Positions 1-9,148 of a stretch of 64,000 nt of DNA are shown here, piece by piece. The DNA comes from Sphingopyxis soli (GTDB taxonomy: Bacteria; Pseudomonadota; Alphaproteobacteria; Sphingomonadales; Sphingomonadaceae). How positions within the stretch are numbered: position 1 is the stretch's first letter; each line of letters begins with the position of its first letter. The position numbers and the translations under genes are program-made. The DNA is taken from the NCBI RefSeq assembly GCF_018682675.1, contig NZ_JAFMTR010000042.1, positions 101,519 to 165,518 of the forward strand, in the 5' to 3' direction. Below the pieces are notes generated by a model. It had not been told where the DNA came from and made no database searches. It saw only the letters and a list, made by a program, of their open reading frames with translations.

Positions 1-621
1 AAGGGGCTCGAGCTGACGGGTGAGGCGAATGCCGGCCTCGACGCGCTGCGCCAGGGCTTCCTGCAGTTCGAGGAATCGGTGCGCGCCATGCAGGCCGGAC
101 AATCGTCGCAGTCGCTGACGATTGCGGCGCCGCGCGACCTCACCGCAAAATGGCTTGCGCCCCGGCTCGCGCGCTACAGCCAGCAGGCACCCGATGTGCG
201 CTTCACGCTCGTGTCGGCCGATGGCGGAATCGATTTCACCGAAGCCAACCTCGACCTTGCAATCTTCTGGACCGACGGGGCCGGCGACCATGAGGGCGTG
301 CCGCTCGCCGACGCGTTGATGGTGACTGTCGCCGGGCCCGGCAGCGACAGCGACACGCGCATCGCCTGGCCCGGATGCCCGGTCGACGAGGGCGAGCCGG
401 CGTTGCGCCTCGGCGATGCGGGGCTTGCGATCGACGCGGCAGCCAACGGTCTGGGTTATGCCAACGTCCCGGCGATGCTGGCCGAGGGCGATATCGCGGC
501 TGGCCGCGTCCGGCTGGTGCGCGAAGCCTTTGCGGTCAAGCGCGGCTATTGGCTCGTCGCCCCGACCCCGCAGTGGCGCCAGACCAAGGTCAAGGCGCTC
601 GTCGCCGCGCTGACGTCCTGA
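1..621 (+). CDS. LysR-family transcriptional regulator, C-terminal part (5' end outside window)
   Basis: The open frame enters from the left edge and gives 206 codons before TGA. The opening residues (KGLELTGEANAGL) match the end of a LysR winged-helix domain and its linker helix. The rest resembles the periplasmic-binding-like effector domain of GcvA-type regulators: a strand reading SLTIAAP, then WLAPRLARYSQQAPDVRFTL, then DLAIFW. The N-terminal HTH is off-window, so the target cannot be guessed. It converges with the beta-lactamase-like gene, whose stop codon abuts this one with no gap. The family call is fairly safe; effector and regulon are unknown. Confidence 0.8.
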   Translation, partial: KGLELTGEANAGLDALRQGFLQFEESVRAMQAGQSSQSLTIAAPRDLTAKWLAPRLARYSQQAPDVRFTLVSADGGIDFTEANLDLAIFWTDGAGDHEGVPLADALMVTVAGPGSDSDTRIAWPGCPVDEGEPALRLGDAGLAIDAAANGLGYANVPAMLAEGDIAAGRVRLVREAFAVKRGYWLVAPTPQWRQTKVKALVAALTS

Positions 622-1947
622 TCATTTGGCGGCGAGCGCCAGCAGGCGCGTCACCAGTCCGACCAGCCGGTCGGTTTCGACATTGGCCTCCGGATTGTTC
701 CAGCTGGCGGTCACGACGAGCCATTTGCCGTCCGACTTGCGCTGGCCGAGCAGGCTCATCGACAACACGCCGTTTTCGGATCCGCCCTTGTAGCCGAGGT
801 AGCGCCACGGCTCTGCCGCGACCGGCCCGACGCCGTTGTTGATCGCCATCGCCGCCATCACCGGCGCCGAATTGCGCCGGCGCAGATCGGCCATCAGCCG
901 CGCGATGTCGCGCGGCGAAGCGAACCATTCCAGTTCGCCGATGAATCGCGGCCCCGCCGTAAAGCTGACGCCGTCGACATTGGCGAGGGTCAGCCGGTCC
1001 GCATTGGCATCGATCAGCCTGCGCTGCGCCTTGTCGTCCGCGCCGATGAAGGCTGCACGTTCGACAGCGAAATTATTGCCCTTGAGCGCAAAGGCCTCGA
1101 CGGTCGAGAGGAAGGGGATATTGCGCGAGGGTTCGCTGTGCCCCGCCGCTCGCATCCGCGCCTCTATCGCGTCGCGGCCGAGAAGATGGAGCAAGGTATC
1201 CGCCGCGCCATTGTCGCTCACCGAAATCATCCAGTTCGCCAGCGTCTGCAGCGTGACGGGCGCGTCCTTCGGCCAGTTCGCCGTGGCGACCGAGGAGAAG
1301 CTGGGATGCGAGAGGGGGACGACGTCGCTCCAGCGCCGCTTGCCCGTCGCGATCTGGGCGGCAAGCTCATTCAGGATATAGAGTTTGAAGGTCGAACCGA
1401 CCGCATATTGCCGGTCGGCGTTCGCGCTCGCGATTGTCCGGATGGCATCGCCGTCGATTTCGGCGACCAGAAAGCCCGTGGCGCCCGGCAGGCCCGCAAG
1501 ATCGGCGGCAATGCGATGGAAGTTGTCACCGTCGACCGCAAAGCCCGTAATCAGCAGGCCGGTAACGCGCTCGTCGGCGCTCGCCCCGACATCGAGCCTG
1601 ACTGTCGCCGTCCCCTTCTCGAACCGAAGCTGGAGCGTTCCCGAGCGGCCGTCCGCCGATTGCACGGACTCGACGCTTAGGGCGCGCCCATATTGCGCGA
1701 TGAGGCTCCCGGTGATCGCTGCGAACCGGGACTGTGGAACCTCGGCCCGGAACGCGGGTGCAAAATAGTCGTCATATGCCATGTTGCCGGCGACAACATC
1801 GGGCAATTGCGCGGCCCGGCGCTCGAACGCGGTGGTCGTCGGAGCGGTCTGCTCAGCCGCAGTCTGCGCCGATGTTGACAGCGGCAACAGCGCGCAAGCC
1901 AGCGCCGCCGTCGCAAGGGAAAGGCGGCGATGCAGCGACGCGCGCAT
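622..1947 (-). CDS. Serine hydrolase of the class A beta-lactamase fold
   Basis: 441 aa exported protein. The first 28 residues form a signal peptide ending at a TSAQ-type cleavage site. The class A catalytic motifs are visible in order: S-x-x-K in VGSTFKLY, S-D-N in SVSDNGAADTL, and a KGG box in YKGGSENGVLS in place of KTG. It is longer than true class A beta-lactamases (about 290 aa) because of an extra N-terminal domain of about 130 residues that resembles the Cpa/DUF-type regions seen in large 'serine hydrolase' proteins. The ATG at 1947 was chosen because a longer frame would run into parE, whose stop lies 2 bp upstream. Beta-lactam hydrolysis is possible but unproven; the catalytic Glu of the omega loop was not assigned. 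Confidence 0.85.
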   Translation of the reverse strand: MRASLHRRLSLATAALACALLPLSTSAQTAAEQTAPTTTAFERRAAQLPDVVAGNMAYDDYFAPAFRAEVPQSRFAAITGSLIAQYGRALSVESVQSADGRSGTLQLRFEKGTATVRLDVGASADERVTGLLITGFAVDGDNFHRIAADLAGLPGATGFLVAEIDGDAIRTIASANADRQYAVGSTFKLYILNELAAQIATGKRRWSDVVPLSHPSFSSVATANWPKDAPVTLQTLANWMISVSDNGAADTLLHLLGRDAIEARMRAAGHSEPSRNIPFLSTVEAFALKGNNFAVERAAFIGADDKAQRRLIDANADRLTLANVDGVSFTAGPRFIGELEWFASPRDIARLMADLRRRNSAPVMAAMAINNGVGPVAAEPWRYLGYKGGSENGVLSMSLLGQRKSDGKWLVVTASWNNPEANVETDRLVGLVTRLLALAAK

Positions 1948-1948
1948 T

Positions 1949-3928
1949 TCAGGCGTCGATCGACGCCTCGTCCAGCGTCGCGGCATTCGCCTGGATGAAC
2001 TGGAAGCGATGCTCGGGATGCTTGCCCATCAATCGGTCGACGAGATCCTTCACGCCCTGACGCTCCTCATACTCCTGCGGAAGCGTGACTTTGAGCAGCG
2101 AGCGCGTTGCCGGGTCCATCGTCGTTTCCTTGAGCTGGTTCGGATTCATCTCGCCAAGACCCTTGAAACGTCCCACGTCGACCTTTTTCCCTTTGAAAAT
2201 CGTCGCTTCCAGCTCCGCCCGGTGTGCGTCATCGCGCGCGTAGGCCGAAGTCGCTCCCGCCGTCAGCCGATAGAGCGGCGGCTGCGCCAGATAGACATGC
2301 CCATTGCGCACGATGTCGGGCATTTCCTGGAAGAAGAAGGTCATCAGCAAGGTCGCGATGTGGGCGCCGTCGACATCGGCATCGGTCATGATGACGATCT
2401 TGTCATAGCGGAGCCGGTCGGCGTCGCAATCCTTGCGCATTCCGCAGCCAAGCGCGAGCGCGAGGTCGGCGATTTCCTGATTGGCGCGGATCTTGTCGGC
2501 GCTGGCGCTGGCGACATTCAGGATCTTGCCACGGATCGGCAGGATGGCCTGCGTCTTGCGGTCGCGCGCCTGCTTGGCGCTACCACCCGCGCTATCGCCT
2601 TCGACAATAAATAATTCAGTGCCTTCCGGTCCATCGTTCGCACAGTCGGTGAGCTTTCCGGGCAGACGCAGCTTGCGGCCGCTCGTCGCGGTCTTGCGCT
2701 TGACCTCACGCTCGGCCTTGCGCTTCAGGCGCTCGTCCATCCGTTCGAGGATCAGCCCGAGCAACGCGCGGCCGCGATCCATATTGTCCGACAGGAAATG
2801 GTCGAAATGGTCGCGCACCGCATTTTCGGTGAAACGCGCGGCTTCCGGGCTCGAAAGCCGGTCTTTCGTCTGGCTCTGAAACTGCGGATCACGGATGAAC
2901 ACCGACAGCATCATCTCGCCGCCGTTGAACACGTCCTCGGCGGTGATCTGCGCCGCTTTTTTCTGCCCGATCAGCTCGCCGAAAGCGCGCAGCCCCTTGG
3001 TCAGCGCGGCCCGCAACCCCGCCTCATGCGTGCCACCGGCAGGGGTGGGGATCGTGTTGCAATACCAGCTATAGCTGCCGTCCGACCACAGTGGCCAGGC
3101 GATCGCCCATTCGGCGCGCCCCTGCTCGCCGGGAAAATCCTGCCGCCCGACGAAGGGTTCGGCGGTCGCGCATTCGCGCGTCCCGATCTGCTCCTTCAAA
3201 TGGTCGGCAAGGCCGCCGGGGAACTGGAATATCGCCTCGGCCGGGGTGTCATCGCCGATCAGCTCGGGCGCGCATTTCCAGCGGATCTCGACGCCCGCGA
3301 ACAGATAGGCCTTCGACCGCGCCATCCGGTACAGGCGCTGCGGCTTGAAGCGGCCATGCTCGCCAAAGATCGCGGGGTCGGGGACGAACGACACGCTGGT
3401 GCCGCGGCGGTTCGGGGTAGGGCCGAGCTCCTCGAGCGAGCCTTGCGGAACGCCTTGCGAAAAACACTGTCTGTACAATTGCCTGGATCGCGCAACTTCG
3501 ATCGTGGTTTCAATCGACAGCGCGTTCACCACACTGACCCCTACCCCGTGGAGACCGCCCGACGTGGCATAGGCCTTGCCCTCGAACTTGCCGCCCGAAT
3601 GGAGCATGGTCATGATGACCTCGAGCGCCGATTTGCCGGGGAATTTCGGGTGCGGGTCGACCGGCATCCCGCGGCCGTTGTCGATTACCGTCAGGCGGTT
3701 GCCGACATCGAGAATGACCTCGATACGCGTCGCATGGCCGGCGACGGCTTCGTCCATGCTGTTGTCGATGACTTCGGCCGCCAGGTGGTGGAGCGCCCGC
3801 TCGTCGGTACCACCGATGTACATGCCCGGACGGCGGCGGACAGGTTCGAGCCCTTCCAGAACCTCGATCTGCGAGGCGTTGTAGCTTTCGGTCGCGGGCT
3901 GGTTGCTGTCGAACAAATCGTGACTCAT
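1949..3928 (-). CDS. parE: DNA topoisomerase IV subunit B
   Basis: 659 aa, the usual length. ParE supplies the ATPase and TOPRIM half of topoisomerase IV, which decatenates daughter chromosomes with ParC. The N-terminal GHKL ATPase shows RRRPGMYIGG, EVIDNSMDEA, DNGRGMP and SGGLHGVG. The TOPRIM domain shows VEGDSAGGSAKQAR and the metal motif DADVDGAHI, and the C-terminus carries RFKGLGEMN. GyrB has the same architecture; the length without a long insert and the KGLGEMNPNQL context fit ParE. Two upstream in-frame ATGs exist (3949 and 3964). The start at 3928 was taken because MSxDLF is a common ParE beginning in sphingomonads, though no strong Shine-Dalgarno is visible for any of them. Confidence 0.93.
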   Translation of the reverse strand: MSHDLFDSNQPATESYNASQIEVLEGLEPVRRRPGMYIGGTDERALHHLAAEVIDNSMDEAVAGHATRIEVILDVGNRLTVIDNGRGMPVDPHPKFPGKSALEVIMTMLHSGGKFEGKAYATSGGLHGVGVSVVNALSIETTIEVARSRQLYRQCFSQGVPQGSLEELGPTPNRRGTSVSFVPDPAIFGEHGRFKPQRLYRMARSKAYLFAGVEIRWKCAPELIGDDTPAEAIFQFPGGLADHLKEQIGTRECATAEPFVGRQDFPGEQGRAEWAIAWPLWSDGSYSWYCNTIPTPAGGTHEAGLRAALTKGLRAFGELIGQKKAAQITAEDVFNGGEMMLSVFIRDPQFQSQTKDRLSSPEAARFTENAVRDHFDHFLSDNMDRGRALLGLILERMDERLKRKAEREVKRKTATSGRKLRLPGKLTDCANDGPEGTELFIVEGDSAGGSAKQARDRKTQAILPIRGKILNVASASADKIRANQEIADLALALGCGMRKDCDADRLRYDKIVIMTDADVDGAHIATLLMTFFFQEMPDIVRNGHVYLAQPPLYRLTAGATSAYARDDAHRAELEATIFKGKKVDVGRFKGLGEMNPNQLKETTMDPATRSLLKVTLPQEYEERQGVKDLVDRLMGKHPEHRFQFIQANAATLDEASIDA

Positions 3929-4097
3929 GACATGGCTATACGGGTCCATAAAGGCCGCTGGCAAGCGCGCTTTTCATGGCGCAACGGCCCGATTTCGAGG
4001 GCTCGGTTCATCGCGTTTTCGACACGGCGATGAAACCGGTGCATCCTCCGCGGGTTTCTCCACCGACTGCAAAGTCATTCAAAAAGTGGAGAATAAT

Positions 4098-4937
4098 ATG
4101 AAATCTACAGCTCTCCTCGCTGCTTCGGCGGCGGTTCTGATGGCTGCGCCCGCCATGGCGCAGGAAACCGGCGGCCGTGACAAGGCGCAGGACTTCAACG
4201 GCGCCTATGTCACGATCGGCGGCGGTGCCACGCTGCAGGGCAGCGATCGCGGCGAGACGCTGGTCTTCGACACGGATCGCGACGGCGCCTACGGCGATAC
4301 GGTCACCACGGCGGCTGGCGCAAACGCATTCTCGCCGGGTTTCTGCAACGGCGCCGCGACCGGCACCGCGAACATCGGGTGTCGCAACGACAAGGACGGG
4401 CCCGGGTTCTTCGGCCGCATCGGTGTCGACCAGCGCATGGGCAATTTTGTCCTGGGCGCGCTCTTGGAGGGCGGCCACAGCGTCGCCCGCGATAGCGTCA
4501 GCGGCTTTTCGACGACCCCCGCCAGCTATACCATGAGCCGTGAGGCCGACTATCAGGGCAGTCTCCGCCTGCGGGCGGGTTATACCCCCGGCGGCGGTGC
4601 GCTCTTTTATGTGACCGGCGGTCCGGCTTATGCGCGGCTGGACAACAAGTTCGCAACGACCAACGCGGCAAATAGCTTCGCAGACAACGGAAAGACCAAT
4701 GGCTGGGGTTATGCCGCCGGCGGCGGTGCCGAAATCATGGTCACGAACAACATCGCGGTCGGCCTGGAATATCTCTACACCGACCTCAAAGACGATGATT
4801 ATATCGTGAATGTCAGCCCCGGCACCGCACCGCCGACAAATCCCTTCCTGCTCGATAGCGGCGGCACGGACATCCAGCGCAGCGGTTCGCATTTTCGTAC
4901 GCACAGCGTGCGCGGGACGTTGAGCTTCCGCTTCTGA
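4098..4937 (+). CDS. Outer-membrane beta-barrel protein (opacity/porin-like)
   Basis: 279 aa. A GTGGAGA ribosome site at 4086-4092 fixes the ATG at 4098. Residues 1-23 are a clear signal peptide ending AMAQ. The mature part is built of alternating strands rich in aromatic residues and glycine (GAYVTIGGG, FFGRIGVDQRMGNF, GLEYLYTDLKDDDY) and ends TLSFRF with a terminal Phe, the typical sorting signal for BAM-assembled 8-stranded barrels of the OmpA/Opa/Omp25 group. Four Cys residues in the loops (CNG, CRN region) are slightly unusual. Function is not identifiable beyond an outer-membrane barrel. It is transcribed away from parE. Confidence 0.85.
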   Translation: MKSTALLAASAAVLMAAPAMAQETGGRDKAQDFNGAYVTIGGGATLQGSDRGETLVFDTDRDGAYGDTVTTAAGANAFSPGFCNGAATGTANIGCRNDKDGPGFFGRIGVDQRMGNFVLGALLEGGHSVARDSVSGFSTTPASYTMSREADYQGSLRLRAGYTPGGGALFYVTGGPAYARLDNKFATTNAANSFADNGKTNGWGYAAGGGAEIMVTNNIAVGLEYLYTDLKDDDYIVNVSPGTAPPTNPFLLDSGGTDIQRSGSHFRTHSVRGTLSFRF

Positions 4938-4958
4938 TCCCTCGGAAAGCGGATAGGG

Positions 4959-4992
4959 AGGCGCCGGATCGTGTGGGCTCCGGCGCCTTTCG
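4959..4992. terminator. Bidirectional intrinsic terminator between convergent genes
   Basis: Perfect 10-bp inverted repeat AGGCGCCGGA (4959-4968) and TCCGGCGCCT (4979-4988) with a 10-nt loop, followed by TTTCGCTT on the plus strand. It lies exactly between the stop of the barrel gene and the stop of the convergent thioesterase gene. Confidence 0.75.
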
Positions 4993-4997
4993 CTTGT

Positions 4998-5426
4998 TCA
5001 GGACTGGTTCGGCGCGGCGAAAATCGCGAAATTGCCATTTGCGCTGCTGACCAGCTTGCCGTCCTGATAGAGCCGGGCATCGATATTGGCGACGCGCTTG
5101 CCCCGATGCAGCACCTCGGCCTCGCAGGTCAGCCGCCCCTCGACGACGCGCGCATGGTAGTTGAACTTGATTTCCAGCGTTGCGCACCATCGATCGTCGG
5201 GGAGCAGGCTGGTGATCGCACCGCCCATCGCTGAATCCGCGAGGCTATAGGCAACCCCGCCGTGCGCCGCGCCCTGCGGGTTGAAGTGCCGCTCGCGGTC
5301 GATGTCGATCGCCATCACGCAGCGGCCGTCGCCGCGCTCGACCAACTCCAGGCCGAGCGCGCGCGCGAAGTGGAAATCCTGCCCGAACGGCTTCACGGGT
5401 ACCGTCTTAACGAACCCGGGGACCAC
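4998..5426 (-). CDS. PaaI-like hotdog-fold acyl-CoA thioesterase
   Basis: 142 aa. The hotdog signature is visible as HFNPQGAAHGGVAYSLADSA; the HGG plus following acidic residue is typical of PaaI/YbgC-like phenylacetyl-CoA and medium-chain acyl-CoA thioesterases. The helix ADSAMGGAITSLL and the strands FNYHARVVEGRL and GKRVANIDARLYQDGKLV complete the fold. It overlaps the 3' end of gcrA by 20 bp on the same strand, so the two are probably co-transcribed. Length is normal. The physiological substrate is not evident. Confidence 0.85.
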   Translation of the reverse strand: MVPGFVKTVPVKPFGQDFHFARALGLELVERGDGRCVMAIDIDRERHFNPQGAAHGGVAYSLADSAMGGAITSLLPDDRWCATLEIKFNYHARVVEGRLTCEAEVLHRGKRVANIDARLYQDGKLVSSANGNFAIFAAPNQS

Positions 5427-6093
5427 CGAAGGGGGCAGGCGGGGGCGGACGGCGCGTGCCGCGCGGCAGTTGCGCCTGATAGGCGCGGCCGCAATGCTCC
5501 ACGCAGTAGGGGAAGCCGGGGTTCACCGCGACGCCGCAGAAGTGAAAGTCGGGCTCGCCCGGATGCCCCATCGGCCAGCGGCAGATGCGGTCATTGAGGT
5601 CGAGCAGGCTCGTCTTGTCCGCGATCTCGGGGCTCGGCTTCGCGGGCACCAGTCGGCGCGGCGGCGCGGGCGGGATCGGCGCCTGCTGGTCGCCGGGGCC
5701 CTGGCGAATGAAGCCGCCGGGGCCGATCGAGACGATGCGCGGCGCATCGGGCTTCGGCGGCGCTTCGGAGCTATCCTCGTCCGATGCCTCGACGACGGGC
5801 TTTGGTTCCGGCTTCGGCATCGGGGCGGCCGGACGAGGCGCGACAGGCGCAGCAGCGCGGGGCGCAGGCGGCGCGGGCGAGGCAGGCTTGGGTGCGGCGG
5901 GCGCCTTGACGGGCTTCGCGACCTTTTCGGTCGCCTTCACCGGCGACGGGCGCGACTTCAGGCCCAGACGATGCGCCTTGCCGATCACCGCATTGCGGCT
6001 GACCCCGCCGAGTTCATCGGCGATCTGGCTGGCGGTCAGACCCTTTTCCCACATGCTGCGCAGCTGCTCGATGCGCTCATCGGTCCATGACAT
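5407..6093 (-). CDS. gcrA: GcrA cell-cycle regulator
   Basis: 228 aa. GcrA is an alphaproteobacterial master regulator that binds the sigma70 holoenzyme and promoters carrying methylated GANTC sites. The N-terminal DNA-binding domain is unmistakable (MSWTDERIEQLRSMW, then GLTASQIADELGG and SRNAVIGKAHRLGL, residues 1-45). The middle, about residues 50-150, is a Pro/Ala/Lys-rich linker. The C-terminal part carries the conserved Cys/His-rich block CRWPMGHPGEPDFHFCG and FPYCVEHCGRAY, about residues 168-205, which contacts sigma70 in Caulobacter GcrA. The start is clear because MSWTDER is the invariant family start. It is divergent from the ABC-2 permease. Confidence 0.95.
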   Translation of the reverse strand: MSWTDERIEQLRSMWEKGLTASQIADELGGVSRNAVIGKAHRLGLKSRPSPVKATEKVAKPVKAPAAPKPASPAPPAPRAAAPVAPRPAAPMPKPEPKPVVEASDEDSSEAPPKPDAPRIVSIGPGGFIRQGPGDQQAPIPPAPPRRLVPAKPSPEIADKTSLLDLNDRICRWPMGHPGEPDFHFCGVAVNPGFPYCVEHCGRAYQAQLPRGTRRPPPPAPFGGPRVR

Positions 6094-6218
6094 GTTTCAA
6101 TTCCTCATCATTCCACGCAAAGGGCGTCGGGCGATCCGTGGCGCCGATCCTTTTGGGGACCGTTGCCCGTCGCTGCCCAGCTTGCGGTAAGATCGGGGAG
6201 GCGATAGGCGAGAACGCC

Positions 6219-7091
6219 ATGAACGACCAGCCCCAAATTTCGCGATCCGACTCGAACAACAACGCCGCAGCACCGGCCTTTGCCGAACCCGGCGTCCCGC
6301 ATATCCGGACGCTGAACGTGCCCGGCCTGCAGGCTCTATATGTCAAGGAGGTGCGGCGTTTTTTCAAGGTCCAGCTCCAGACAATCTGGGCTCCGGCGGT
6401 AACGACCCTTCTTTTTCTGGTCATTTTCACCGTTGCGCTGGGCGGCGCGGGGCGGAAAGTCATCGGCGTTCCCTTCGCCGACTTCATTGCGCCGGGGCTG
6501 ATCATGATGGCGATGCTGCAGAACAGCTTCGCCAATTCGAGCTTCTCGCTGCTCGTCGGCAAGATACAGGGCACGATCGTCGATTATCTGATGCCGCCGC
6601 TCGGCGTCGGCGAGCTGGTCACCGCGCTGATCGGCGCCGCAGTCACCCGCGCGATCCTCGTCGGCTTTGCGCTGTGGCTCGCGATGCTCCTCTGGCCGGG
6701 GGTGCATGTCGGACCCGACCACCTGTGGGCGGTCGCTCTGTTCGGCGTACTCGGCGCGATGATGCTCGGTTTTCTGGGCCTCATCACGTCGGTCTGGGCC
6801 GAAAAGTTCGATCACGCCGCTGCGGTGACCAATTTTGTCGTCACGCCGCTCGCGCTGCTGTCGGGCACTTTCTATTCGGTCGATCGCCTCGCGCCGTGGT
6901 TTCAGGGCGTCGCGCACGCAAATCCCGTCTATTATGCGATCATGGGTTTTCGTTTCGGCTTCATAGGGACCGTCGACTCGACTCTCGCCCATCCCGTGCT
7001 GACCGCAGCGCTGGTGCTGGTCGCGACGAACATCGTGCTGGGCGTGATTACCTATCGCCTGCTCGTGTCGGGATGGAAGCTGAAGGCCTGA
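6219..7091 (+). CDS. ABC-2 type transporter permease
   Basis: 290 aa inner-membrane protein. About six hydrophobic segments are visible (IWAPAVTTLLFLVIFTVAL, FIAPGLIMMAMLQ, ILVGFALWLAMLLW, WAVALFGVLGAMMLGFLGL, FVVTPLALLSGTFYSV, PVLTAALVLVATNIVLG). The central PLALLSGTFYSVDRLAPWF motif is characteristic of ABC-2 permeases (NodJ/YadH type). The ATG at 6219 was chosen because the preceding 44 codons of the open frame overlap gcrA's start region and read as non-coding. No ATP-binding partner lies beside it, which is unusual; the ATPase must be encoded elsewhere. Substrate unknown; YadH-type proteins export polysaccharides, lipids or drugs. Confidence 0.85.
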   Translation: MNDQPQISRSDSNNNAAAPAFAEPGVPHIRTLNVPGLQALYVKEVRRFFKVQLQTIWAPAVTTLLFLVIFTVALGGAGRKVIGVPFADFIAPGLIMMAMLQNSFANSSFSLLVGKIQGTIVDYLMPPLGVGELVTALIGAAVTRAILVGFALWLAMLLWPGVHVGPDHLWAVALFGVLGAMMLGFLGLITSVWAEKFDHAAAVTNFVVTPLALLSGTFYSVDRLAPWFQGVAHANPVYYAIMGFRFGFIGTVDSTLAHPVLTAALVLVATNIVLGVITYRLLVSGWKLKA

Positions 7092-7112
7092 CGCGCCTCC
7101 AATACCGCTCGA

Positions 7113-7499
7113 TCAGTGCCGGTGGATCGAACGGACGCGGTAACGTCCCTTCGCCATCCCGTCGAACAGCACCTCGATCTGCGGATGATCGACCGGACCC
7201 TGTTCGGAATCGCCGACCAGATTCTGCTGGCTGACATAGGCGATGTAGGATGAATCCTCATTTTCGGCGAGCAGGTGGTAAAAGGGCTGCTCCTTCGCCG
7301 GGCGGATCGCCTCGGGGATAGCCTCATACCATTCGTCGCTGTTCGAAAAGACCGGATCGACATCGAACACGACGCCGCGAAAGTCGAACAGGCGGTGACG
7401 GACGATATCGCCGGGGGCGAAGCGCGCGCGTTCGATGAGCGGGGCGGCAACGAGAGGGGGAATCTGGCCCGGCGAACCGGAAGGTGTCTTTGACGTCAT
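7113..7499 (-). CDS. hspQ: Heat shock protein HspQ (hemimethylated DNA-binding YccV-like domain)
   Basis: 128 aa. The core RFAPGDIVRHRLFDFRGVVFDVDP, then EWYEAIP, QPFYHLLAENED and YIAYVSQQNLV, is the HspQ/YccV fold, here with an extra 25 N-terminal residues. In E. coli HspQ is a heat-inducible adaptor that stimulates Lon. It ends 21 bp from the convergent ABC-2 permease. Residues HPQIEVLFDGMAKGRYRVR close the fold. Confidence in the family is high; the Lon role is taken from other species. Confidence 0.9.
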   Translation of the reverse strand: MTSKTPSGSPGQIPPLVAAPLIERARFAPGDIVRHRLFDFRGVVFDVDPVFSNSDEWYEAIPEAIRPAKEQPFYHLLAENEDSSYIAYVSQQNLVGDSEQGPVDHPQIEVLFDGMAKGRYRVRSIHRH

Positions 7500-7733
7500 A
7501 TCGTCAATCTATGGCTATTCACGGCCGTTTCAAGTCCGTTACACGGGCAGGTACCGCGGCGGGCCGATTCCGGCCCTGTGACGGGGACTACAGATGCGTT
7601 GGCCGTTCGGGCTGGCTTGCTCCCTCGGCCTTCGCCCGACCGGTTCGGGTTTGCGGGCCGTCTTGACCCAAAGGCTGCACCCGCCGTCCCGGTGCATCCG
7701 GGGCGGCGTTGGCGATTGGTCAAAAACAGGGAA
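7500..7733. other. Intergenic DNA left of the element
   Basis: 234 bp between hspQ and the left attachment repeat. No convincing gene, tRNA or terminator was found. Before integration this stretch would have followed the 3' end of the tRNA-Ser now at 19805-19894. Confidence 0.5.
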
Positions 7734-7753
7734 AAATGGAGGAGAGTGAGGGA
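7734..7753. repeat. Left attachment-site repeat
   Basis: AAATGGAGGAGAGTGAGGGA, identical to 19802-19821. Beyond the core, similarity to the tRNA T-arm continues weakly (about 12 of 17 positions of the T-arm complement match at 7745-7765), as expected for a crossover in the tRNA 3' end. It lies 141 bp upstream of the integrase start. Confidence 0.85.
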
Positions 7754-7894
7754 ACCTAACTCTCAGTCCGCCATGTATTTTGACAGACCGCGATAGCATA
7801 GGCTTGTAAGGGATTTTTGCCGCCCTATACTCCGTGACAGTCCGCGACGGTCGCTCACAATCCGAGCGATAATGTGGGAACGATTGGGGTAACG

Positions 7895-9148
7895 ATGGCG
7901 AAGCTGACAGCCAAGACGATCCAGACGGCAAAGCCGGGGCGCCATGCCGATGGCAGCGGCCTGTATCTGCTCGTCAAACCGACAGGCGCCCGATCGTGGG
8001 TGCTTCGCGTTCAGGTCAATGGCCAGCGTCGGGACATCGGCATGGGTGCGGTTGAACTGTCCCCGCTCGCGCTGCGCTCCGACATCGGCGACGACATACC
8101 GCTGGAGGAAAAGGCGAGGCTCACGCTGGCCGAGGCCCGCGAGCTGTCAGCCCGGTTACGTAACGCGGCCAAGGCGGGACGTGACCCGGCCGCCGAACGT
8201 AAGAAGGATCGCAAACCGCCGCCGTCGTTCAAAGACGCGACCATCGCGACCCACAAGGCACAGAAGAAATCGCACAGCTGGTCCGACAAGACTGCCGACG
8301 CCTTTCTGTCGTCGCTCGAAACCCATGCTTACCCGACGCTCGGCAAGATGCGCGTCGATCTGGTCGAGGCTGAGCATGTCGCCAACGCGCTCGCACCGAT
8401 TTGGACGACGAAGCCCGATATGGCGAAAAAGGTCCGGCAGCGCATCGCGACTGTGCTGGACTACTCCAAGGCGATGAACTGGCGAACGACCGAGGCCCCG
8501 CGCAAGGCCGTCGGGGCGCTTACCGGCAAGACGAAGAAGGGCGGCAACTTCCCGGCGATGCCTTACGCCGACGTGCCTGCCTATTTCCGCAGCCTGATGG
8601 ACGACACGCCGACCAAGGGGCGCCTCGGGCTGATGCTCGCGATTGCGACTGTCGCGCGCTCTATCGAGGTCCGAGAGGGGTGCTGGGGGCATGTCGCGGC
8701 AGAAAAGAGAAACTGGAATCGGCCCGCCGAGCTGATGCGAAAGAACAACGAGGCCCATACCGTCACGCTCAACGACGCGGCGCTGTGGGTTCTGGAGCGC
8801 ATCGCAGAGGTTTCCGACTCGTCGAAGCCCGACGCGCTGCTGCTGCCGAACGGGAAGGGCAAGCCCATCTCGGACATGACGATTAGCAAGGTCATGCGCG
8901 ATGCGGGCCTGACTTATGTACCGCACGGCTTCCGCTCCAGCTTTCGGGATTGGGCCGCCGAGCAGCATCCCGAGATACCGGACCCGGTTGCCGAGGCCGC
9001 GCTATCGCATAGCGTCCCCGATGCCGTGATTGCCGCCTACAAGCGAACCAAGTTTCTCGAAATGCGCCGAACGCTGCTGGACCACTGGTCCGCTTTCATT
9101 CTCAGCGATCGGACAAACGTCGTTCAGCTTGCCGACCGGCGAGCGTGA
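7895..9148 (+). CDS. Tyrosine-type integrase (P4-like, DUF4102 N-terminus)
   Basis: 417 aa. It catalyses site-specific recombination between the element's att site and the tRNA gene. The N-terminal arm-binding DUF4102 domain shows LTAKTIQTAKPGRHADGSGLY and SWVLRVQVNGQRRDIGMG. The SAM-like core-binding region lies at about residues 130-210. The catalytic domain holds an Arg in TVARSIEVREG, HGFRSSFRDWA (HxxR), a His in ALSHSVPDAV, and the tyrosine in AAYKRTKFLEMR. An in-frame GTG at 7874 could add 7 residues; the ATG at 7895 begins the canonical MAKLTA. The catalytic Arg context differs from the usual TGVRTGEV but the residue is present, so the enzyme appears intact. Confidence 0.93.
   Translation: MAKLTAKTIQTAKPGRHADGSGLYLLVKPTGARSWVLRVQVNGQRRDIGMGAVELSPLALRSDIGDDIPLEEKARLTLAEARELSARLRNAAKAGRDPAAERKKDRKPPPSFKDATIATHKAQKKSHSWSDKTADAFLSSLETHAYPTLGKMRVDLVEAEHVANALAPIWTTKPDMAKKVRQRIATVLDYSKAMNWRTTEAPRKAVGALTGKTKKGGNFPAMPYADVPAYFRSLMDDTPTKGRLGLMLAIATVARSIEVREGCWGHVAAEKRNWNRPAELMRKNNEAHTVTLNDAALWVLERIAEVSDSSKPDALLLPNGKGKPISDMTISKVMRDAGLTYVPHGFRSSFRDWAAEQHPEIPDPVAEAALSHSVPDAVIAAYKRTKFLEMRRTLLDHWSAFILSDRTNVVQLADRRA

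Noticed and set aside
2798..4033. A 411-codon plus-strand open frame over parE
   Set aside because: Antisense shadow; parE motifs are on the other strand.
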